Origin: Candidatus Cloacimonadota bacterium
GTDB taxonomy: Bacteria; Cloacimonadota; Cloacimonadia; Cloacimonadales; Cloacimonadaceae
Reading direction: 5' to 3'
DNA length: 60,928 bases
Assembly (NCBI GenBank): GCA_028695495.1
Contig: JAQVIX010000007.1
Location: forward strand, 1 to 60,928
Numbering within the stretch: the first letter of the stretch is position 1; each line of letters opens with the position of its first letter. Below, one piece after another: positions 32,387 through 41,913 of this stretch. Made by a program: the position numbers and the translations under genes. Below the pieces are notes generated by a model. It did no database searches. It saw only the letters and a list, made by a program, of their open reading frames with translations, and was not told where the DNA came from.

Positions 32387-34195
32387 TCAGTAAGAAGGCA
32401 TTAGCCGTGTCCAATACAATAATGAATATAAGCTTTCCCGATACTTATCATCAATCGAGATATTAGGTATATCAGGTTCCAATAGTTCTTTAAACATCCC
32501 ATCCGTCTTTTTTGTATTAAAAGCATCAGGAAAGTGTTTTCCCTTTTGTTTTTTTAACAAAATACCAAGATAATTAAAGTAGCTCAAAGCCTGCCTCATA
32601 TTATAGCCTCTGCTGCTGGGATAATCCAAAAGCGCAGGATATTGGCATTGCACGAGTTTGGCATACAAATGGGTAGAATTGAGTTTTGCAAAAATATTTG
32701 ATGCGCTAAAGGGATGTCTGTGTGCGGAATATGAGCTTTTTAAATAGTCAAAAAAGAAATGATTATCGGTAAAGGGGGAGTAGCAATTCACATAGTCATT
32801 ATAGCTGGCGGCTTCGGCTCCAAAGTATTTCCTGAGGTTTATATCAAAGCGAAATAGAAGGTGTTGCCAGTTGCTCTCTCCCATTGCGCAATATTGGGTT
32901 CCAAGGTTTTGGATTCTGGTTATCAAACCTTGATAAAGTGCCTCTACATCCACAGACCAAAAGCTTGCAATCAGTGTGCATACATCCTTTATCTCATTTT
33001 TTAGCTCTATATCTATCGCAAAGCCATTTTGCAGAAGCCTTACAATGTTTTTTGAGATAACCGCACCACCTTGAGGCCTTCCCACTTTGATTACTTCATC
33101 ACCAAAAATGCCGGTAATCAAATCAAGGGAGTTTTCTGCCACCTTTTGAATGGCATACAAGTAGTGTGTTCTCTTGTAATTCCGGCTACCTTCTGATAGC
33201 ATTACCGTATCGTGAGCGGCTGTTTTGAAATGGCTTTGGAGATAGTGATCGTCCAATATATAGGGAGTATAATCCAAAGATTCTGAAGAAGAGATATGCT
33301 GGGGGACGGTGATATCTGGAGCTTGAGCCGCGCCAAAAGAATAGAGCTTCAGGCGATCTTTATGATTCTTGATAAGGTATGATAATACTAAGCGACTATC
33401 CCAGCCGCCCGTGAGGCTCATATTTACCGTGGTATCGGTGTATGCCATTATCCTATTACAAGCTTTTTCCAGAGATGAATTCAATCGATGGAAGCTTTCC
33501 TTCTTGTTCAAAGCTGCTTCCGCCATCAAGGCTAAATAGCTTTGATATTTGCGCTGGTCTATCTTCCCTGCATGAATCAATATCTCTTGGGCGGCAGGCA
33601 AGCTGGAAATGCCTTCAATGAAGCTATTGTTGCTTATGGTATAATTAAATAATAGGTGTTCAGCAAAGCTTGTATAATCAAATCTGGGCTGCTTGATGAG
33701 ACCTGTAGCCAAAATGGAACTCTGCTTGGAAGCAAAGACAATAGCTCTATCGGAGCGGTATGAATATAGAGGATAAAAACCAAATAAATCATTTGCTATC
33801 CAAAGCCTGTCTCGCTTCGAATCGTAAACAGCGATATTGAAACTACCTTCCAGCATTTTTGCCCAATCATTGGTGTCCTTGGATATTAGGTAAGCAATCC
33901 CATTAAGATGATCTCTTTGGGACGCTGGATTAAGTTTTTTGTAGATTAGGTTTAAATAATCATCTGAAATTCGGCAAAATCCATCTAAGACAATGCAAAT
34001 GCCTAATTCACTATCTTCATAAACGATGTCATCAATTGGCTGGGAGATTTTGGGCACAGCCCCCAATATCAGCTTTTTATGCTGAATAGCTTTGTGTGTC
34101 TGCGTGGATTGCGCTTTTAGGGCGCTAAGAGCTGCCTCAGAGCCCTGAAAGCTATCTGCCTCAGTTAATAGATAGTGGACAAATATCCCTGCCAT
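32387..34195 (-). CDS. asparagine synthetase-like protein without glutaminase Cys
   Basis: The 602-aa protein has a class II amidotransferase-like N-terminal domain and a C-terminal PP-loop synthetase (SLTGGWDSRLVLSYL near residue 260; the SGGxDS variant TGGxDSR). The glutaminase nucleophile is missing: the protein starts MAGIFVHY instead of MCGI. It should therefore form an AMP-activated carboxyl and use an amine other than glutamine-derived ammonia, as in beta-lactam synthetase-type enzymes. It overlaps the deacetylase gene by one base. Amide formation on a glycan or small molecule is inferred from its ATP-grasp neighbours. Confidence 0.82.
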   Translation of the reverse strand: MAGIFVHYLLTEADSFQGSEAALSALKAQSTQTHKAIQHKKLILGAVPKISQPIDDIVYEDSELGICIVLDGFCRISDDYLNLIYKKLNPASQRDHLNGIAYLISKDTNDWAKMLEGSFNIAVYDSKRDRLWIANDLFGFYPLYSYRSDRAIVFASKQSSILATGLIKQPRFDYTSFAEHLLFNYTISNNSFIEGISSLPAAQEILIHAGKIDQRKYQSYLALMAEAALNKKESFHRLNSSLEKACNRIMAYTDTTVNMSLTGGWDSRLVLSYLIKNHKDRLKLYSFGAAQAPDITVPQHISSSESLDYTPYILDDHYLQSHFKTAAHDTVMLSEGSRNYKRTHYLYAIQKVAENSLDLITGIFGDEVIKVGRPQGGAVISKNIVRLLQNGFAIDIELKNEIKDVCTLIASFWSVDVEALYQGLITRIQNLGTQYCAMGESNWQHLLFRFDINLRKYFGAEAASYNDYVNCYSPFTDNHFFFDYLKSSYSAHRHPFSASNIFAKLNSTHLYAKLVQCQYPALLDYPSSRGYNMRQALSYFNYLGILLKKQKGKHFPDAFNTKKTDGMFKELLEPDIPNISIDDKYRESLYSLLYWTRLMPSY

Positions 34196-35211
34196 CAGGC
34201 GTCCTTTGCGTTAATATATTCTGCTATCTCGTTCATAGTCCCTATCCAAAGCTTGCCTGCTTCTCTTTGAGCGGCTGCATATTTTAACAGCTCTGGGATT
34301 ACATTTTCCAAAGTCCATTCATCTACCGAGGGGTGTAGCCAAAGATGGGCGATTGTGCCTGTTTTCATCGCTTTATCGATGATTTTCTTGTAGCGGTGAA
34401 TGTAATAATCTGCACTCCAATTCTTGGTTTTGGCAAAAGAACCCGAAGAAGTAGTAACCAGCATGCCAAAATTATCCCGATAAGGATAGGATAGGTCATA
34501 ATCGGTATTTTTGCGATAGATTTTGAACCCATGTTTTGCTAAAACACCGTAATTACCGTGAGTACCGCCGGGAAAAACCAAAGATTTAAGCTCAATATTC
34601 CAGGCTTTAGCAGCTTTTTTGCAAGCCATTAGCTCATCGTCAAGCACCTGCGGCGGGCAATTTTTGTAAGTGCAATCTATATGTGAAAAAGTGTGGCAGC
34701 CAATTTCGTGCTGAACAGATGATTTGAGTATCAGTTCAATCAAGTCTGGAGCATACCAGGCGCTATCCTTTTTATAATCTGTATAAGGATCGTGATCATA
34801 CCAATCGCCCTCGGTAAAACGCCAATGATCGTCAAAATGAGGGATGCGCGTCATCCAGTCATGATCGCCCTTTTGACAAGATTCCAAGAATAGATGCCCC
34901 ACCGTAGCCCAAATGATCGGAATCTGGTACTCTTCAAAAAGCTGAACCAAGATGGGTGTATGCTTTCTTTCACGAGCAGCAGCGGCTAAATAGTCTTTAG
35001 TTCGTTTGGAATATCGAAATGCCCATGCCATTTCAAAATCGGCAGAGATAATGAGACCACCTTTTTCGGCGGCAGGGAAGCTGCCGTTTTTGGAGTCGGG
35101 CTTAACCGTGGGCTTCATACCCATGTCAAAGATCAGCTTGCTAAGCGCGGCTTGATACTTATCACCTGCGATATTGCGTATGGCGGTATAAATCTTTCTG
35201 GTTGTCTTCAT
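34195..35211 (-). CDS. polysaccharide deacetylase family protein
   Basis: The 338-aa CE4/NodB-fold protein has GLIISADFEMAWAFR (metal Asp), HEIGCHTFSHIDC (His pair) and SLVFPGGTHGNY (motif 3). No signal peptide is present. A free amine produced by deacetylation would be the natural acceptor for the amide-forming enzymes encoded beside it (602-aa synthetase-like and 348-aa ATP-grasp), an attractive but unproven logic. It is only distantly similar to the two deacetylases at 13.7-15.4 kb. Confidence 0.87.
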   Translation of the reverse strand: MKTTRKIYTAIRNIAGDKYQAALSKLIFDMGMKPTVKPDSKNGSFPAAEKGGLIISADFEMAWAFRYSKRTKDYLAAAARERKHTPILVQLFEEYQIPIIWATVGHLFLESCQKGDHDWMTRIPHFDDHWRFTEGDWYDHDPYTDYKKDSAWYAPDLIELILKSSVQHEIGCHTFSHIDCTYKNCPPQVLDDELMACKKAAKAWNIELKSLVFPGGTHGNYGVLAKHGFKIYRKNTDYDLSYPYRDNFGMLVTTSSGSFAKTKNWSADYYIHRYKKIIDKAMKTGTIAHLWLHPSVDEWTLENVIPELLKYAAAQREAGKLWIGTMNEIAEYINAKDA

Positions 35212-35213
35212 GA

Positions 35214-36281
35214 CTACTTCTTTAATATTTGAGTAAGGATTTTGTGATAATCTGTGAGCATCCGCTCCAAGGAAAAGCGTTCAGTGCAGATGCTTTTTGA
35301 GCTTTGCCCCATCTTCTGGCGCAGATCTGAATTTGTTAGTAGCTTCCTAAGTTCCTGTTGTAAAGCCTGTGCGTCTTTATACGGGAAAAGAAGGGCATTA
35401 TCTTCCACTATTTCCGCGGTACCGCCGGTATCTGAGGTAACTATTGGCAAGCCCATATACATGGCTTCCAGGATGGCATTTGAGCAACCTTCGCCCTTGG
35501 AAGAATGGATGAATACATCTGCATGAGCCAGAAAGGCGTGTGGGTGAACTATCCTGCCAAGCAGAAATACGCAATCATCAAGCTGATGTCTTTTAAGATA
35601 ACGCTCATAATCTGCGCGTAAAGGACCTTCGCCAATAATATAATAGCGGAAGGGAAATCCTTCTTTTTTGAGGGTATTAAGCGCTGCAAATACTGTGTAA
35701 TAGTCCTTGTATGGCACCAGATTGGCGACGGATATCAAGATAGCAGCAGGATCATCTGTCGGGATCGACATAGCTTCTTTGGCTGCCAGGCTGTGTTCGG
35801 GTTGTATTTCAATAGCTTCAATGCCGTTGTACAATACGTATCCGCGCTTAAGGTTATTTGCTTTTAATCCGGCATGGGAGTTCGCTACGATGTATTTACT
35901 GAGGTGCAAAATAAGAGTTCTAAAATAATGGGAAAACTGCTTGCTGCGAATACCATGGCGAATGGAGAAATTGACGAACGGAATGCCGGTAATAACGCTT
36001 ACAAACATGGCGATAACGCTTTCCATGTTGCCCCAGGATACGATTACGTCTGCATTCATTTCTTTAGCGCGTTTGGCTGTAGCGAGAATTCTCTTTTTAA
36101 GGCTACGCTCGGCACAGTGATAGGCTTTGCTTTGTAAGCCATACTGTTCTATGTATCCGCCAGGACTTTCATTGTAATAAAGTATCCTATTTTCCATGCC
36201 AATACAATGCTTGGCAATTACAGCAAGCTGGCGTTCACGCCCGCCACGGCGCATGGAGGAGATGATGTGGAGGATGGTCAT
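35214..36281 (-). CDS. glycosyltransferase family 4
   Basis: The 355-aa GT-B enzyme opens with ILHIISSMRRGGRERQLAVIA and has the donor-side pattern SVANLVPYKDYYTVFAAL, IIGEGPLR, VFLLGR and HSSKGEGCSNAILEAMYMGLPIVTSDTGG, with the E-x7-E pair. It lies 2 bp after the deacetylase gene on the other side of the operon order. Substrates unknown. Confidence 0.92.
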   Translation of the reverse strand: MTILHIISSMRRGGRERQLAVIAKHCIGMENRILYYNESPGGYIEQYGLQSKAYHCAERSLKKRILATAKRAKEMNADVIVSWGNMESVIAMFVSVITGIPFVNFSIRHGIRSKQFSHYFRTLILHLSKYIVANSHAGLKANNLKRGYVLYNGIEAIEIQPEHSLAAKEAMSIPTDDPAAILISVANLVPYKDYYTVFAALNTLKKEGFPFRYYIIGEGPLRADYERYLKRHQLDDCVFLLGRIVHPHAFLAHADVFIHSSKGEGCSNAILEAMYMGLPIVTSDTGGTAEIVEDNALLFPYKDAQALQQELRKLLTNSDLRQKMGQSSKSICTERFSLERMLTDYHKILTQILKK

Positions 36282-36291
36282 TTATGTGTTT

Positions 36292-37329
36292 TTAACTATG
36301 CCCTTTAGGATGCTTAAGATCAATTCTCAGCAAGTCTTTTAGAATAAAGTATTGAGGTAAATGGTGCCCTTCATGCCAGTTCAGCTCTCTATCCCAATAA
36401 CCAGGGCAATTGTAAATGGCGTCATGTGCATAGGTATAACTAATCTCGCAAATAACAGGAGTTTCATTATCATATAAAAAATCATAAGCCATGGATTGAA
36501 AACCGCATTTATCTGAAGTATCCAAAGCTATTTTAAGCATCCTTTTATCGATGACTTCTGTGTCATAGTTCAATTTTCCACTTCCGGATGCACGGAAATC
36601 ATTTGCCCTGTTATATCTTCTAAACGCAAAAGCCCTGCCACCTATTACAGTAACTCTCGTATCATAATCGTTATTGGGCAAGAATTTTTGGAAATAAGCG
36701 TAGTTTTTGTTGTTTTGCCAATACAAAGAAACATCTTCGCGAATTAAGGTTCTTTTCAGTTTAATTAGTTCGGTTCGCACAAATCTTTTAAAAGGGAAAA
36801 AACGGACTTTCCAGCTTGCAGGCAAAGATGAATCAGCAACACCTTTTGAAAAAAGTCTTTTGATAATTCTTTTGGTCATTTGCGGACTTTCCAGCTTGAT
36901 AACATTTGTAGAGCCCGCACCGCCTCTAAGTTTTAAAACAACGGGGTATTCGCAAGTATCAGCCCATGAAAGCGCTGTTTTCTTGGTCCAAAACACCCAG
37001 GTTTTTGCAAATGGCAAATCCAAAGCTTCAGCCAAATAGTGTTGTTTAATCTTATCATCAAAATGCCATAGGGTATTGTAATTTGGAAACAATGGAAGAC
37101 TTGACATATTCTGCAAAATGGGCATGAAAGAAGCAGATTTTTGCAGCATATCTGAGGTATGCCCCACATGATAGATAAATGCATCAATGCTTTTTAACTG
37201 ATCCCAAAATTTGGGATTTTCCCCGTCGATGATTGCGTAATTAACGTCGTTGAACTCAAGAATTTTGATGTATTCTTGAGTGAAAGGCATTAGGCTGCCT
37301 TTCATGTTGGTATGGATTCCTACGATCAT
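36292..37329 (-). CDS. ATP-grasp protein of glycan locus
   Basis: The 345-aa protein has YPVVLKLRGGAGSTNVIKL (lysine and Gly-rich loop), AYFQKFLPNNDYDTRVTVIGG and the metal ligands in MAYDFLYDNETPVICEISYTY. It belongs to the RimK/carboxylate-amine ligase group like the gene at 31311 but is clearly divergent. It is one of three ATP-grasp genes in the locus and lies between wecB and a glycosyltransferase. The C-terminus (DREL...GHHLPQ) resembles that of ATP-grasps found in other capsule clusters. Confidence 0.82.
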   Translation of the reverse strand: MIVGIHTNMKGSLMPFTQEYIKILEFNDVNYAIIDGENPKFWDQLKSIDAFIYHVGHTSDMLQKSASFMPILQNMSSLPLFPNYNTLWHFDDKIKQHYLAEALDLPFAKTWVFWTKKTALSWADTCEYPVVLKLRGGAGSTNVIKLESPQMTKRIIKRLFSKGVADSSLPASWKVRFFPFKRFVRTELIKLKRTLIREDVSLYWQNNKNYAYFQKFLPNNDYDTRVTVIGGRAFAFRRYNRANDFRASGSGKLNYDTEVIDKRMLKIALDTSDKCGFQSMAYDFLYDNETPVICEISYTYAHDAIYNCPGYWDRELNWHEGHHLPQYFILKDLLRIDLKHPKGHS

Positions 37330-37359
37330 TTTATCCTAATAAATATGTCTTTTTCATAC

Positions 37360-38496
37360 TCATACGTCCGATTCAGCTTCAAACCAATCTCGGATCAATG
37401 CCGTAATCCTTTGGGCAGTATTCCCATCCCAATATTGTGGGATTTTACCTTTGGCTACTTCGCCCTGTAAAACCAAGTACACCTGCTCAACGATGCTTTT
37501 AGAATCCAAGGACACCAATTTGTTTGTGCCTTCCCAAATCGTGATTGGTCTTTCCGTATTTTTCCTCAAGGTAAGACAGGGCACTCCAAAATAAGTGGAT
37601 TCTTCCTGGATGCCGCCGGAATCTGTCAGAATGAGCTTTGCATCCATTTGAAGCTTCATAAAATCCAGGTATCCGATAGGTTCTGAAATATGCAGGTTTG
37701 GAATTTGTTTCAGTTTATCGGATAATAAATAGCGCTGAATATTATTTTTGGTTCTAGGATGCATGGGGAAAATGAGTTTGTTCTGCTTTCCGATCTCGGC
37801 AAAGGCGTCCAATAGCATGATCAATCCCTCTTTTTCATCAACGTTTGAGGGTCTGTGCAGGGTTACCAGTGCATAAGGTTCGGCTTCTTTAATATCAAAC
37901 CTGGTAAGTATTTGTGATTCTTTAGCTTTTTCCTTGTGTTCGATCAGGGAATCTATCATGATATTGCCCACGAAATGAATTTTTTGGGGGTCAACGCCTT
38001 CTTTAAGGAGGTTTTCATCTGCATCCCGGGAAGGGGTCAGTAAAAGATCCGAAATCCGGTCTGTAAGAACCCGATTGATCTCCTCCGGCATTTTTTCGTC
38101 AAAACTCCGCAGACCTGCCTCCAGATGAGCTACCGGAATGTGCAACTTTTTGGCAACCAAGGCACAAGCAATGGTAGAATTCACATCTCCGGCAACGATT
38201 ACCAGGTGTGGCTTTATGCGGGATAATATGTGCTCCTCATACCGTTGTATTATTCTGGCAGTTTGAGCCCCGTGCGTTCCAGAACCTACATCCAGATACG
38301 CCGAAGGCTCCGGCATGCCTAAATCCACAAAAAAGAGCTTTGACATTCTTTCGTCATAATGCTGCCCGGTGTGGATCAAAACAGGTTCAAAGATCTCGTT
38401 TTCTTTTTTCAACTGTTTGTATAAGGGAGCCATTTTCATGAAGTTGGGACGAGCACCCACAATAAGATGAATTAGTTTTTTTCTTGTTTTTGTCAT
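37360..38496 (-). CDS. wecB: UDP-GlcNAc 2-epimerase (non-hydrolysing)
   Basis: The 378-aa protein is a full-length WecB: GARPNFMKMAPLY, HTGQHYDERMS, VAHLEAGLRS, PEEINR, NIMIDSL and TDSGGIQEES are all in place. It interconverts UDP-GlcNAc and UDP-ManNAc for surface glycan. The truncated copy at 20288-20979 is closely similar over its C-terminal lobe. Confidence 0.95.
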   Translation of the reverse strand: MTKTRKKLIHLIVGARPNFMKMAPLYKQLKKENEIFEPVLIHTGQHYDERMSKLFFVDLGMPEPSAYLDVGSGTHGAQTARIIQRYEEHILSRIKPHLVIVAGDVNSTIACALVAKKLHIPVAHLEAGLRSFDEKMPEEINRVLTDRISDLLLTPSRDADENLLKEGVDPQKIHFVGNIMIDSLIEHKEKAKESQILTRFDIKEAEPYALVTLHRPSNVDEKEGLIMLLDAFAEIGKQNKLIFPMHPRTKNNIQRYLLSDKLKQIPNLHISEPIGYLDFMKLQMDAKLILTDSGGIQEESTYFGVPCLTLRKNTERPITIWEGTNKLVSLDSKSIVEQVYLVLQGEVAKGKIPQYWDGNTAQRITALIRDWFEAESDV

Positions 38497-38555
38497 AAAT
38501 CTTTATTTTAAGGAACTACTATGTGCCTTTTCAGGTGAAAGCACTTTTGTGATTA

Positions 38556-39764
38556 TTAAGCTTTTGAAAGCAGCTTCTTAAAAGCTTTTTCGATGGTGGG
38601 GATATAAGCCTGTTTTGAAAGCATCTTTTTTCCTAAGCTTGCTATTCTACGCCTTTCAGTGTCATTGCTTACACGCAAATCTGCATAGGTAATATTTACA
38701 ACACCTTGGCTAAGTTTACCCACCTTGCCACAATCGTTATCTATTACAAATTGCGAATAATCTCCCACGCCTTCGGAAATAAGCACGCGTAAACCGGAAA
38801 GTATGTATTCGCTAAATTTCGTAGGTGAAGCGTGATTATTAATTGCTTGGTCTTCCCTAATCAAAACACCATAATCAGCCGCATTCAGAAAAGAATTTAG
38901 CCCTTTAAGCTCTGAATATGTGATCAGATAAGCACTACCTGATATGCCATGCTTTTTAAAAAACTCAAGAGCTATACTCTCATCTGGAGTCAATATCAAA
39001 AAGAAAGCATTATCAATTTCTTGTGCAATCTTGAAAAAGGTTTTAAACACTACATCTGGCTGTTGCCAGGCTCTGTATAGCCTTCCAGTATATAATATTA
39101 CAGTTTTGTTTTTGAGCCTCAGCTCTTCACGCATTCTGGTTCTTAAATCTTCGTCATAATAAAACAGCTTTTCATCTGCCAAGCCGGGTATGACCAATAA
39201 CTTTTCTTTTTTGAGCATGTTATATTCTTTTAAATAGAAATCTTTTTGAGTTTGAGAAACACAGATGCTCAAATGCGCGTTCCTTAGGGTCGATTTTTCT
39301 CGAAAACGAATTCGTTTGTCTCTCCCCGCTTTATTTATTCCTTTTTGAACCCCATAAAGATACTCGGATATGGCAGTTCCTCTGGCCTCAAATACAAGAA
39401 TCAGCCCCGGCAACCACTTAAATAAAGGCGCCAGTAGTGAAAATATGTTCATTCGGGATTGAATAAAAACCTTCCCAAACCGGACGTTCTCAACATAAAG
39501 TTTTAGAATAACAAATATAATCTGGAATTCACGAAAAGCAGCCAATCTAAAGAGAATGAGCTCTATATACCTTCCTCCAATTCGTTGCTCTATTTCCAAA
39601 GCCTTGCGTTTTTCTACTTTTCTTTCTTTGGATTCCACAAAGCTGACAATATGGTTTTTATCAAATATGCTTTTGGTTTGTTCAATCCAGTTTATTACCT
39701 GAGATTCTATTACAGTAGGATAGTATTCCCTCATCACCATAAAGCGAGTTGCTTTAGCCACCAA
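38556..39764 (-). CDS. glycosyltransferase family 4-like
   Basis: The 402-aa GT-B enzyme shows IFSLLAPLFKWLPGLILVFEARG in the N-lobe, ILYTGRLYRAWQQPDVVF at the donor lobe start, and ADYGVLIREDQAINNHASPTKFSEYILSG where the E-x7-E motif normally sits (Pro-Thr-Lys-Phe-x-Glu form, frequent in family 4). It overlaps the downstream end of the dehydrogenase fusion gene by 11 nt. Substrates unknown. Confidence 0.85.
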   Translation of the reverse strand: MVAKATRFMVMREYYPTVIESQVINWIEQTKSIFDKNHIVSFVESKERKVEKRKALEIEQRIGGRYIELILFRLAAFREFQIIFVILKLYVENVRFGKVFIQSRMNIFSLLAPLFKWLPGLILVFEARGTAISEYLYGVQKGINKAGRDKRIRFREKSTLRNAHLSICVSQTQKDFYLKEYNMLKKEKLLVIPGLADEKLFYYDEDLRTRMREELRLKNKTVILYTGRLYRAWQQPDVVFKTFFKIAQEIDNAFFLILTPDESIALEFFKKHGISGSAYLITYSELKGLNSFLNAADYGVLIREDQAINNHASPTKFSEYILSGLRVLISEGVGDYSQFVIDNDCGKVGKLSQGVVNITYADLRVSNDTERRRIASLGKKMLSKQAYIPTIEKAFKKLLSKA

Positions 39765-41913
39765 TCTCCTCCTGCATCTCTATCGTCATTCTTGTAGTGT
39801 CAAATATGCTTTGCAAATCTATTAAAGCTTGTCCTTTTCTAATCGCCTGGGCAAATAGCAGCATTTCCTCAATAAATCCCTTTTGAACTGATTTAAGCTT
39901 GATTTTTTTTCTATTGTATCCATAGAAATACAAGTTTTTGAAATCATCCAGTACCATGGACTTGCCAGCTTGATGAATCTCAATCAATTCCTTGGGAAGC
40001 TTGGGATTCCCCACAGTGGCATAATGTACTATCCCCAAAGAACCGTCTGCAAACTTACAGGTGATAGATACATTGTCTGCGCTTTCAATATCGCCAATGC
40101 CGCTGGGTATAAAAGAAAAGTCGTAAGACATCAGCGGAGCATCTATATAGAACTTAATGAGATCAATAAAATGGCAGCATTCGCCAATAATTCTCCCCCC
40201 ACCGATGGATAAATCCTGTATCCAGCCATTAGGGGATTGATATCCAGCATTAACCCGATAAACTATATATTTTGGAGAATCAAGTTTTGAGATGTTCTCC
40301 TTTGCCAGTTTTGATAAGGGAGAAAAACGGCGATTGAAGCCAACCATTAGTTGCAGTTTACTATCGCGGCAAAGCTCTTCTATTTTATTCAGCTCTTCTT
40401 TTTTGATGCATAAAGGTTTTTCCACAAAAACGTGCTTGCCCGCTTCAAGTGCTTCTATCACAAGCGGGCCATGGCTATCATGGCGGGTTCCGATTACCAC
40501 CAAATCGACATCGGAGTCTGCAAGTACGGCTTTATAATCAGAAGTGATTTTTTTGCTGTGATACTTTTTACCTAATACTTTGCTCAGCCCTGCCCTTCTA
40601 TTGCAAATGGTGTCAATCAGATAGTGTTCCTTCAGCTTATGTATGTTTGGCAGATGAATCTTTTGAGTAAAATTTCCCGTGCCAATGAAAGCTGTTCTTA
40701 TAATCCCTTTTACAGCGTCCGTTTTATTCAGAAAAAACACTTTTTCAGCCATCGGCGTTTCACTTCCAGCCTGCTCGGGATCTTGATATTTTAAGAGCGC
40801 ACCGATCGCTGTACGCGCGTCCTTGCTTAATAGCTCAAAAGCTTCTTTGGCTTTTTCCACTGGCATTATCGCAGATATCAATGCGTCAACTTTTACTGAA
40901 CCATTTTCCAGCATACTCAAAAAGCTGTGCATGTTTCTGTTTTCAGTCCATTTTACATAGGCTATGGGATAATCAATACCTTCCATCTCGTAGCTGTCAT
41001 CATATCTGCCTGGTCCGTATGAGGTGGACATCAATAAATCCAGTTCTTTTTCATACATGCTTTCACGTTTAAAATCAAGCGGTACATCACCCACGATTAT
41101 CACTTTACCTTTACGGCGGCAAAAAGCCATGGCTTGATCAATGATATCGCCACTTTTGGAAGCAGCATACACTATTACTGCATCCGCCCCTACCCTTTCT
41201 GTAGCAAGCCGAATTTTGTTTGATAGTTTGGCATCCAATGCATCAAACACAAAATCAGCGCCTAAGCTTTTAGCAAGATCCATCTTTTCTTTTACCAGAT
41301 CAATCCCGATTACCTTCAGCCCATTGGCTTTGCTGATTTGCACGCCCAATAAACCCAGAAGCCCTAAGCCAATGATTACCACCGTATCCCCAATCTGCAA
41401 TTCCGCCCGGCGGATGCCCTGCAAAGCGATGCAGCCGAGAGTGGTAAAAGCTGCTGCGTCAAAACCTACGCTATCAGGTAATTTCTGAACCAAATTAACT
41501 GGCACTGAAACGTACTCAGCATGAGCAGCGAAACCACTTCCCGAACATGCCACCCGGTCTCCAATTTTGTACTCGCTTACAGCCTTCCCCACTTCTGATA
41601 CAATTCCGGAAACACTGTATCCGGTTTCCTGCAGCTTTTCAATCTCTTTGGATGGTTTTATTTTGCTTTTAAACTTTTCGCGGGCTGCGCTATAACCATT
41701 TTCCAACAAATACTCTTTTAGCTTGATCAGGTTTTGTCCGCCTACTACAATCTTTTGCCCAAGGCTCTGCGCTCTCTTTCGCATGAACGAAGTTTCCGTT
41801 CCCGTGCTAATCAGGCTAAAAACAGTTTTTACCAAAACTTGTTTGTTTCCGCAAACTGGGATGGGTACGTCATCTACCACAATGCCTAAATTGCTTTTGA
41901 ATACTTGTTTCAT
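39754..41913 (-). CDS. bi-domain oxidoreductase: Zn-type alcohol dehydrogenase fused to Gfo/Idh/MocA
   Basis: The 719-aa fusion has an MDR dehydrogenase at 1-370 (VACSGSGFAAHAEYV, VIIGLGLLGLLGVQ for NAD) and a Gfo/Idh/MocA domain at about 410-719 (RTAFIGTGNF, then HVFVEKPLC with the usual EKP, and IGECCHFIDL). Such fusions accompany heparinase-fold proteins in capsule loci and are thought to oxidise and rework a sugar, but the substrate is unknown. It overlaps the heparinase-like gene by ATGA. The catalytic Zn ligand set of the first domain looks incomplete, so that domain may act without Zn. Confidence 0.9.
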   Translation of the reverse strand: MKQVFKSNLGIVVDDVPIPVCGNKQVLVKTVFSLISTGTETSFMRKRAQSLGQKIVVGGQNLIKLKEYLLENGYSAAREKFKSKIKPSKEIEKLQETGYSVSGIVSEVGKAVSEYKIGDRVACSGSGFAAHAEYVSVPVNLVQKLPDSVGFDAAAFTTLGCIALQGIRRAELQIGDTVVIIGLGLLGLLGVQISKANGLKVIGIDLVKEKMDLAKSLGADFVFDALDAKLSNKIRLATERVGADAVIVYAASKSGDIIDQAMAFCRRKGKVIIVGDVPLDFKRESMYEKELDLLMSTSYGPGRYDDSYEMEGIDYPIAYVKWTENRNMHSFLSMLENGSVKVDALISAIMPVEKAKEAFELLSKDARTAIGALLKYQDPEQAGSETPMAEKVFFLNKTDAVKGIIRTAFIGTGNFTQKIHLPNIHKLKEHYLIDTICNRRAGLSKVLGKKYHSKKITSDYKAVLADSDVDLVVIGTRHDSHGPLVIEALEAGKHVFVEKPLCIKKEELNKIEELCRDSKLQLMVGFNRRFSPLSKLAKENISKLDSPKYIVYRVNAGYQSPNGWIQDLSIGGGRIIGECCHFIDLIKFYIDAPLMSYDFSFIPSGIGDIESADNVSITCKFADGSLGIVHYATVGNPKLPKELIEIHQAGKSMVLDDFKNLYFYGYNRKKIKLKSVQKGFIEEMLLFAQAIRKGQALIDLQSIFDTTRMTIEMQEEIGG

